Shown here piece by piece: positions 55,690-64,000 of a DNA stretch of 64,000 bases. The position numbers were made by a program, and so were the translations under genes. The notes beneath the pieces were generated by a model, which was not told where the DNA came from, searched no databases, and worked only from the letters and a program-made list of their open reading frames with translations. This stretch comes from Bolinopsis microptera (taxonomy: Eukaryota > Ctenophora > Tentaculata > Lobata > Bolinopsidae), in assembly GCF_026151205.1 (NCBI RefSeq), contig NC_087079.1:15819445-15883444 (forward strand). The letters run 5' to 3'. Each line of letters starts with the position of its first letter. Position 1 is the stretch's first letter.

Positions 55690-56610
55690 TGGGGTCGTTC
55701 ACATATTACGTAATCAGCCGAGGGGGGGTTTCAAATGCTTACGGTTGATTACGGGGGGGGGGGGGGGGGGGTTTGGTCGTTGATTAATTTTAATTTTTTA
55801 CCGATTTTCGAAATACCAATTGGACAATTTTAGTTAATTAATGTAATCAAAATTTTCTTTTTTAAACGATTTATTTGAGATATTACAAAAATCTTTTCAA
55901 GTCTCAGACAGCAATGAATAATGTGTATTTCTTGTATCTCTACAAGTACATCAATATTTAACTCAAAAATGGGGGCCGGGGGTGTCTAATCTTGATTACG
56001 TAATATAGGAGGGGGGTCGGGTCTTTATTACGGGGGGGGGGATGGTCAAACCTTGATTACGTAATATAGGGGGGTTCGGTCTTGATTACGGAGGGGGGGG
56101 GGTAAAAATTGCCAAAATATTGATTACGTAATATGGGGTCGTTCACATATTACGTAATCAGCCGACGGGGGGGGGGGGGGGGGGTTCAAATACTTACGGT
56201 TGATTACGGGGGGGGGGGGGGGTTTGGTCGTTGATTACGTAATCAAAATTTTAATTTTTTACCGATTTTCGAAATACCAATTGGACAATTTTCGTTAATT
56301 ATGTAATCAAAATTTTCGTTTTTTAAACCAATTTTCGTTTAGTAAGTGCTTTGCGATTATTTCATTCATTAATCCGTTGTGATACATGATAGCTTTTAAT
56401 AAATAAAATGGGGGGTGTCTAATCTTGATTACGTAATGTAGGAGGGGGTTGGGTCTTGATTACGGGCGGGGGGGTCAAACCTTGATTACGTAATATAGGG
56501 GGGGGGAGGGGGTTCGGTCTTAATCAGGGTTGATTACGGAGGGGGGCCGGGGGGTAAAAATTGCCAAAATATTGATTACGTAATATGTGAACGACCCCTA
56601 TGTGAACGAC
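55690..56610. mobile_element. TTACGTAA-rich DNA element(s)
   Basis: Left ends GGGGTCGTTCACATATTACG at 55691 and again at 56134; a right end ATATTACGTAATCA inverted, closing GTGAACGACCCCT near 56596-56608. Inside are many TTACGTAAT motifs and G-runs. It reads as two partly nested copies of one palindromic-terminus family. It abuts the outer end of the right arm. Confidence 0.7.
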
Positions 56611-56783
56611 CCCTAATATGTTATAGAAGCTGTACCGGGCCGCCGGGGTTATTAATATTAATATTCATATTGTTTTGTGTTTATCGAGCGGGAAAAAACT
56701 AACACTAACAGCGGGAGCTAGGATTATCAGAATCTACCCAGATCCTGCCCGCCCGGCTAATTATTCATTTTCAACCCGGAGGT

Positions 56784-57026
56784 CAGTGGCGTAACTAAGG
56801 GCCCCGCGCGCCGACGCCAAATGATCGTCGTTTGAATGTGGGACAATTTGGAAAAAGTTAACTACGGTACTAGCAAAACTGCGCGTTTTGCTCTAGAAAC
56901 ATACCGGCATATCCTCTAAAATCATTTAATCTGTCCAATTTTAAGGAGGGGCGCGCCAACAGGGGTCGCTTTTTCAGCGGGGGGGGGGGGGGGGGGGGGG
57001 CTCCAACAGACAACATTACGCCACTG
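56784..57026. mobile_element. MITE with CAGTGGCGTAA termini
   Basis: CAGTGGCGTAACTAAGGGCC at one end and TTACGCCACTG at the other; 243 bp with a G-run at about 56980. About 105 bp inside (56800-56910) match, inverted, 3958-4064 of the tandem unit, so a piece of this family also seeded the left flank. Confidence 0.65.
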
Positions 57027-57375
57027 TGCACTGCCGGAGGTGTTTATAAAGCAATAGTGATACTATCTAAATTACAGCCGACTAAGTTGTGTTCACAATT
57101 GCATTTGCAGTACAGTCAATCGAATCTAAACCGATATTCTTGATCACGAATAGAAAAAAAAGAGGCCTGGTTATTTAAAACGATAGCTCAGTAAACCGGA
57201 ACCTGTTAATCTACTAAATAAAATAACATTAAAAAAGTATAAATATAAAATAGTAACAGTGTAGTGGGTTTGCAGAAGCAGAAAAATAAGATCAGTAGGT
57301 CTAAATGCTAAACTGAAATTAAACTTGTTGACTCCGACTAGAAGGGAGTTTAAAGATGTGGTTTAAAGATGTGGT

Positions 57376-57412
<37 letters not shown>

Positions 57413-59455
57413 TAAACTTTGTACCGTGCTTATGATTAAGAAGTTAAACCACCAAACAAGACATTCTAACCTCTAGTAACTGTAAAGTGTTTAGCAGGGT
57501 CTACATTTACAAATCTGAATATCACTGTCACGTTTCAAAACAAATGTGATTTTTATTTTCCTTGTAGGTTTACAACCTACCAGGACGCGCGCCGAGTTGG
57601 ACTCGTCGACGGTCCAATATATCAATATGGAACAGATATTTTACGAGTATCACCCGTTAATATTTTCCCCACAAGTCTCCAGAAATAGTAGAATCTATAG
57701 TACAACCTGAAACCAGAAGTAGAACTACCTTTTTCTCTTCACTGACTTCAGACTTGGCCTCAGATATTTAATTTTACGGTTACCGATTTCAACTGATAGT
57801 GATATATATCTCACTTTGAGGCACAATATATCAAAAGTCGCATCCCGAGGAATTATAACATAAGGTTCCTTATAGTACATAGTATAACTATAAAGTAAGA
57901 TCTGCAGACGGACCAACTAAAACAAAAAAGCTCCTTAAAATCTGAATTAGCTCCATACCATCCTTACGACGATCCGGCTGCGAGTCAATTATATGCTAGT
58001 ATTTCTTTATAATTGCGTATATCAATTATCTGACCCTTCATTATCTTTTTACTTTTAGCTGTTTTTTACATCTAAAAGTAAAGCAGGGGCAAGGGTTTCA
58101 TTACAACACACAAATAAAATTGGGAATGATATTTCAAATTAGGTTATTTTTGACATTATTCAGAAATATCAAATTGGTATTCCTGAGCTGAAAGTGAAAG
58201 TGAATAATGTCAACATTAACAATAAGTTCAAAGTTTAAAACTTGAATTCATTTTCATACAGTTTAATTATAGTATTTCATTTTGATAAGTTAACTGAAGA
58301 AACTCTGGGCTTTAATTATTGATTATACTTCGATTTATAGTCTGTGATCGGCCGGTTGGACAGTGTCAGAATATCAATATGGGCAATGGCTGTCGAGTGT
58401 CGGATCACCGATGTACAACTACAAGTACAATGTACTGGTACATTAATGATTAAACCTAAAATGTAATGTTGCCCCCAATGTTTATTCAAATGTAACTCCA
58501 AGATCGACCCTCGCTATAAGTATAACTATAACTATAGACCCTCGCTATAAGTATAACAATAAAAACCGCGTTATACTTTAACGAGGTCGGCGTTATACTT
58601 ATAGTATAGATTATGACAAATGGGTATCAGTAAGGAACACTTTGGACCTATTAAAACTTGTCTCCTACTTGTGCATCATGAATCCCGCTATATCGGTCAT
58701 CAATGAGTCTACCATTACTTGGCTCGTCATGCCTGGAGGTATCCGTAAATTGATCACAGACACAACATGCACCAAATGTGAAATCTAGGCAGAGGCGGCC
58801 ACTTTGAAGAAATGTAAGTGGTCATGCTAATACTTAATAGTAATAGTACCACCTATTACAGATTCATTTGATATATTAGAGTCTCAGTCAGGGATAAAGA
58901 CTCGATTTTTGAAGTTCGCTGGCAGACTTGGCACTGAATGTTCAAAAAGATTTCGCAACGGAATATGGTACTTTTATTAAGTGTTTAGGCCTGTACCACC
59001 AGTACCAATGAAGCTGAATTTTTCGCCAATTTTGAGAGAACCCGTTTTTATCGATAACATTACAGCCTTTTGTTTCTATTAGCAATAGCAGAAGATGGAC
59101 ATTATATTTGTAACGTATGATTATCAAGTACAGCCTCAAAGTCAAACGGTCTGACATAGAAACATTCCTCGACACCACTCAAATTTCAAACTTTTTTAAT
59201 AGCCCCTAGTTGTGGGACGTGGGTAGTAAACCTAGTAGTCATGAATTTGCTCTGAACATTGTTTTTTTCGGTAGCTATAATTCTGAATTCTGAATTAAGT
59301 CTGCCATTAAACCTTAGAACTACCAAAACCCCTAGCAGGAAGATAACCCGATACAAATCACAAATAAATGCAAAGTTACTCCAAAACTAAAAGTAAATCC
59401 CTGCAACTCTTGAAACACCCTGTACACTGTATTAACTAAGCCGTATAAAAGTTAC
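57027..59455. other. Intergenic, no gene seen
   Basis: Contains a (GA)n tract at about 57379-57408 and a short inverted repeat around 58505-58615 (CGCTATAAGTATAAC / GTTATACTTATAG). Short open frames are unsupported. Confidence 0.5.
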
Positions 59456-59680
59456 CATACGAAAAGAGTCTTAAAGTGACAAATAAACAGTACCGCTGAA
59501 GATATGCAGAGTACAAGTACCGATAATAACTGACGGTGAAGAACCAATCCTCCCACAATAACAAGAGCTGGGGAGTGAGGTAGTAATAGCGAGGTAGTAA
59601 TAGTACTTAGTGTCAGGAGAATGTTCAGGAGAAGGTGTTCCGAGGCTGGCACACGAGTTGGAGGTAATTTGCAGCGGGCA
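59456..59680 (-). CDS. Candidate membrane-protein exon
   Basis: A 225-nt open stretch between an acceptor (CTGTCTAG) and a donor (GTAACT), with matching phase at both ends (2 and 2). It encodes two hydrophobic spans (LLLNILLTLSTITTSLLL; LLSVLVLCISSAVLFICHF) separated by a short loop. No flanking exon was found in the window, so it may be an isolated exon of a gene extending right, or chance. Confidence 0.25.
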
Positions 59681-60328
59681 CTAGACAGTTACTGATAGAA
59701 GAGCATTATAAATGGGAGGGAGACATGTTACTTAAATTAGACATCAGGGTTGACAATACCATAACATCTGCTGCTCCTCTCACAAAAACAAGGTATTGTG
59801 GGACGGGGTTTTGTGGGGGAATGGTATAGGGTTTCCTTGCAAATGCTTCTTTGGTGTGAAGGGGTGCAACCCTGTAAAGGGTTGCTCAGGACAAGGGAGC
59901 TAACCTTTTAGCGTCAATTACAGCGCCTAACTGGAGGTTGCAGCTGTTGTTTTACTAGGCACAGATATTACTTTAAGGGAACCCAACAAACCCCGACAGT
60001 TTCAACTTCATCAGATAAACACTAAGTACAAGGTACGAGGTGGTAGCAGGTTAGCAGGTTAACAGGTTCCCTTGAACACTTCTGGGAAATAAACTATAAG
60101 CAGAACAGGGGTTATAGCACCTTCATTTCTAGAGAACTGTGGGGTAGTTAGTTGACTACTTCGTGTGAAGTTCAGGTTGGTACCAACAGTCAGTTCTACC
60201 ACCTCTAACTTAGGACTAACACTGCAGAGGTTTGAACCTTTGTCAAGGCTGTGAGGGGTCATAATTTACTATATTTAAAATTGGATTGATAGCGTCCTTT
60301 AAATCTGAACTAGATACCACCTCTAATT
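59681..60328. other. Intergenic, no gene seen
   Basis: No coding or repeat signal that I can support. Confidence 0.5.
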
Positions 60329-63300
60329 TAGAGGTGGTCACGGATGGCAATATTTTTGGGTGATGTCATGAATTTTTAAACGGCCCTGTTTTTTGGGTAA
60401 AGGGACCTCCAAAATGAAAAAATAACTTGGTTTGGGGTCAAAAAAGCCCAAAATAAATATTTCCCGCCCCGTTTTCGGTTAGCGGGAGGGTCATTTTTGA
60501 CGTTTTTGACTAAAATTGGCTTTATTTAATTCATTTTCACCTTTTACACCTCATTGTTTCCCATGATTGTGAATCATTATTGACAAACCAGGTAGGGTGA
60601 ATGATTTCAGCCATCTAAAAATTTTCTGAAGACCCCCAGGGTGCCCGTATCCATGGAAACGGGTCGTTTTGAAAAACATTTAAGCGAAATTTAGCCAAAA
60701 TGTTTGTTTTTACCCCTTTTTGCCATTCTAAGACTTTTAACATGGCCAAAAGTATCCAGAAAGACCATAATTGTACATTGTAACTTGTATATCAACTATA
60801 ATAGGTATAAAAACATGATGTTAGGTGTTTTAGTGATATTTTTGGGCCTTAGCAACGCCTAGCAACGGGGCGTTTTAGGCATTTTAGAGGTTAATACATG
60901 TCATTTTAATATCTTACACTCTATTGTTACTAATGAATGTTGATTATTATTAACATACCAGGTAGGGTTGATGATTTCAAGCTTCCAGAGCTCATCTGGA
61001 GGCATATTGGGTGCCCGTAACCATGGAAACTCGTCTTTTTTACGAAAAATTGAGATTTCAGTGAAAATTAGGGTTTTTTATAACTTTATCCATAAATATT
61101 ATACTAGTTATCCTTTATAAACCCTATGACAGTTGTGTATTGGGAGATAAAATGGTAACTAATGTCTAACACTTCAGGGAGATAAGTTTTCCCACTATTT
61201 AGGCCCCTAGCAACCCATAGCAACGACGATTTACATGCAAAATAAGGCATAAAATACCACTATTTGACCCAAAACTGCTGAAAATTGACCTGGGTCATGG
61301 TAACAACGGTTTAAAACAGTAAAGTGATTACAATTAAACTATTGATGTTAGGGTTCCTCACTATGTAGGCCCCTAGCAACCCATAGCAACACCTAGTTAC
61401 GTGAGTCTTTCGTACCTTCATATCAATACTGATTGTCTCTGTAAGGTCTGGGTGCCTTTCCTAACTTGCCAAATCCTGGCAAATCCAGTAACGTGTAGAT
61501 CCTTTAATAGAACTCATGAAAGTTATGGTTGCAGAATCCCCATTCACACTGAGGACCTCCCTTGGGTATAATGTATCCTCAAACAGCCCTATTACACAGT
61601 TGTTCTTCTTACATGGCAAACTCTCATCAGTATTACCAAACTGAACTTGATCTGGATTACCTTATTTACCATGACCAATAGAATGGGGCTGTAAGGGTTC
61701 TCACTGCTCTTCAACAACTCTGGGGCTTTTCTGTTACCGGTTTAGCTAGCCAATTGTTTAAACAAGATCTTGTAGAACGTGTGAAGCTTTACATTTTGTA
61801 ATAACTTCCACCACCTTGGTTTCTTCACACAGCAAGTCAGCTTCCTGCTGGAACACACTCTTGAGTGACTGCTTCTGTTCCAGTAACGTGTAAGTTAATA
61901 GGTCATGATATAGGCCAGGAAGGATATGAAGTAGACGATCTGGAGGCTGCTATCATTGGCTATCAGGGTAAAAGTATTGCCCCAGTAAGTGTAGAGGATC
62001 TCCAAGTTACCAAGTCAAGCCCCAGAGTTGTTGAAGAGCAGTTAGAACCCTTACAGCCCCATTCTATTGGTCATAGTTATCCAGATCAAGTTTAGTGTGG
62101 TGGAACTGATGAGAGTTCGCCTCCTAAGAAGAACAACTGTGTAATAGGGCTGTTTGAGGATACATTATACCCAAGGGAGGTCCTCAGTGTGAATGGGGAT
62201 TCTGCAACCATAACTTTCATGAGTTCTATTAAAGGATCTACACGTTACTGGATTTGCCAGGATTTGGCAAGTTAGGAAAGGCACCCAGACCTTACAGAGA
62301 CAATCAGTATTGATATGAAGGTACGACCAAGACTCACGTAACTAGGTGTTGCTATGGGTTGCTAGGGGCCTACATAGTGAGGAACCCTAACATCAATAGT
62401 TTAATTGTAATCACTTTACTGTTTTAAACCGTTGTTACCATGACCCAGGTCAATTTTCGGCAGTTTTGGGTCAAATAGTGGTATTTTATGCCTTATTTTG
62501 CATGTAAATCGTCGTTGCTATGGGTTGCTAGGGGCCTAAATAGTGGGAAAACTTATCTCCCTGAAGTGTTAGACATTAGTTACCATTTTATCTCCCAATA
62601 CACAACTGTCATAGGGTTTATAAAGGATAACTAGTATAATATTTATGGATAAAGTTATAAAAAACCCTAATTTTCACTGAAATCTCAATTTTTCGTAAAA
62701 AAGACGAGTTTCCATGGTTACGGGCACCCAATATGCCTCCAGATGAGCTCTGGAAGCTTGAAATCATCAACCCTACCTGGTATGTTAATAATAATCAACA
62801 TTCATTAGTAACAATAGAGTGTAAGATATTAAAATGACATGTATTAACCTCTAAAATGCCTAAAACGCCCCGTTGCTAGGCGTTGCTAAGGCCCAAAAAT
62901 ACCACTAAAACACCTAACATCATGTTTTTATACCTATTATAGTTGGCATACAAGTTACAATATACAATAATGGTCTTTCTGGATACTTTTGGCCATGTTA
63001 AAAGTCTTTGAATGGCAAAAAGGGGTAAAAACAAACATTTTGGCTGATTTCGCTTAAATGTTTTTCAAAACGACCCGTTTCCATGGATACGGGCACCCTG
63101 GGGGTCTTCAGAAAATTTTTAGATGGCTGAAATCATTCACCCTACCTGGTTTGTCAATAATGATTCACAATCATGGGTAACAATGAGGTGTAAAAGGTGA
63201 AAATGAATTAAATAAAGCCAATTTTAGTCAAAAACGTAAAAAATGACCCTCCCGCTAACCGAAAACGGGGCGGGAAATATTTATTTTGGGCTTTTTTGAC

Positions 63301-63397
63301 CCCAAACCAAGTTATTTTTTCATTTTGGAGGTCCCTTTACCCAAAAAACAGGGCCGTTTAAAAATTTGGAAAATTTGCATTTTCGTGCCCACCCCTA
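60329..63397. mobile_element. 3.07-kb foldback hAT-like element
   Basis: Two ~1.4-kb inverted arms (about 60385-61740 and 62010-63375) surround a loop of about 270 bp. The ends are TAGAGGTGGTCACG and inverted TAGGGGTGGGCACG, with imperfect 8-bp flanks CTCTAATT / CTCTAAAC, which fits hAT. Inside, blocks such as GCAACGCCTAGCAACGGGGC recur. A 76-codon frame at 61865-62095 crosses loop and right arm without a family signature. Arms are highly similar, so the transcript or single strand would fold into a long hairpin. Confidence 0.8.
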
Positions 63398-63659
63398 CTC
63401 TAAACTAAGCAATTAGAACTAAAACTTGATTTAAAGTATCTGAGTTAGTACTAAACAGAATGAACAATAACATGAGCATGGATAATAAGACTCACAATAA
63501 AACAACACACTATCTTTATAGCAGTTGTATAATCTGTTACGTACCCAAACCAACCCTTCCTACGTCAGCATTAGAACTGGACTAACAACTGTGACGAACA
63601 TTAACGTAATAGGTATTACAAGACAACAACAGAATAAACAAAGGAAACTGGTTTGGAAT

Positions 63660-64000
63660 GCCCCGTTTTAATTAGATACGCAGTCAGCATACCACAGTAA
63701 TTACTAAACGATTTGTGAAGCGGTCTGGAAGATTTACAACCCACTGTCAGAGTGAAATGTTTGTGTAGCAGCCTGGAAGATTCACAACCCACTGTCAGAG
63801 TGGAATGTTTGTGTAGCAGCCTGGAAGATTCATAACCCACTGTCAGAGTGAAATGTTTGTGTAGCAGCCTGGAAGATTCACAACCCACTGTCAGAGTGAA
63901 ATGTTTGTGTAGCAGCCTGGAAGATTCACAACCCACTGTCAGAGTGAAATGTTTGTGTAGCAGCCTGGAAGATTCATAACCCACTGTCAGAGTGAAATGT
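63660..64000. repeat. 48-bp tandem repeat, runs off window
   Basis: About six units of AGTGAAATGTTTGTGTAGCA + GCCTGGAAGATTCACAACCC + ACTGTCAG (48 bp). Because 48 is a multiple of 3, the minus strand stays open with the 16-residue repeat GCESSRLLHKHFTLTV, ending at a stop near 63616. It could be coding repeat or minisatellite; the window ends inside it. Confidence 0.8.

Overview
This is animal nuclear DNA. It is AT-rich, has long introns with GT-AG junctions, and is dense in minisatellites and decayed transposons. The protein families seen are a calmodulin-like EF-hand protein, a MACPF protein, LINE reverse transcriptase, and FLYWCH/MULE and hAT-type elements. The phylum cannot be fixed from the sequence alone. 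I saw no prokaryotic, viral or organellar features and did not identify any tRNA or rRNA gene.

The dominant structure is a large inverted duplication. The left arm (about 5350-31215, genes on +) and right arm (about 37815-55689, genes on -) carry the same calmodulin-like gene, pointing inward from both sides. The 6.6-kb spacer holds two unrelated genes: a proline-rich protein gene on + (31229-32941) and a MACPF gene on - (37393-35352). All four transcription units therefore converge on the centre. The arms differ mainly by transposon insertions and repeat number, so each arm serves as an empty-site control for the other. Whether the palindrome is in the genome or comes from joining two haplotypes in assembly is the first thing to settle.

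The arm gene is the most interesting object. A four-EF-hand core (about 178 aa in the right arm) lies downstream of at least five separate 5' modules. These are a myristoylation-type leader spread over four exons including a 23-nt microexon, and four single ATG-bearing exons. There is also one internal module. Every module ends in phase 0 at a GT donor, and the core can be entered in phase 0. This predicts a set of isoforms with interchangeable N-termini. Over roughly 1 kb of module and core exon the arms differ at 12 positions, all synonymous. Between the candidate promoters lie a CRE triplet with exact 20-bp spacing, kept in both arms, and a 20-bp E-box minisatellite. The last EF-hand exon is broken in the left arm and intact in the right.

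Layout: 1-1042 no gene; 1043-5583 two near-identical 2.27-kb tandem units full of AGCGCT palindromes; 5350-31215 left arm; 31229-34517 proline-rich gene and possible alternative 3' exons; 35352-37393 MACPF gene with two apparent frameshifts; 37815-55689 right arm; 55690-57026 DNA-transposon remnants; 57027-60328 mostly empty with one candidate membrane exon; 60329-63397 a 3.07-kb foldback hAT-like element; 63660-64000 a 48-bp tandem repeat running off the window.
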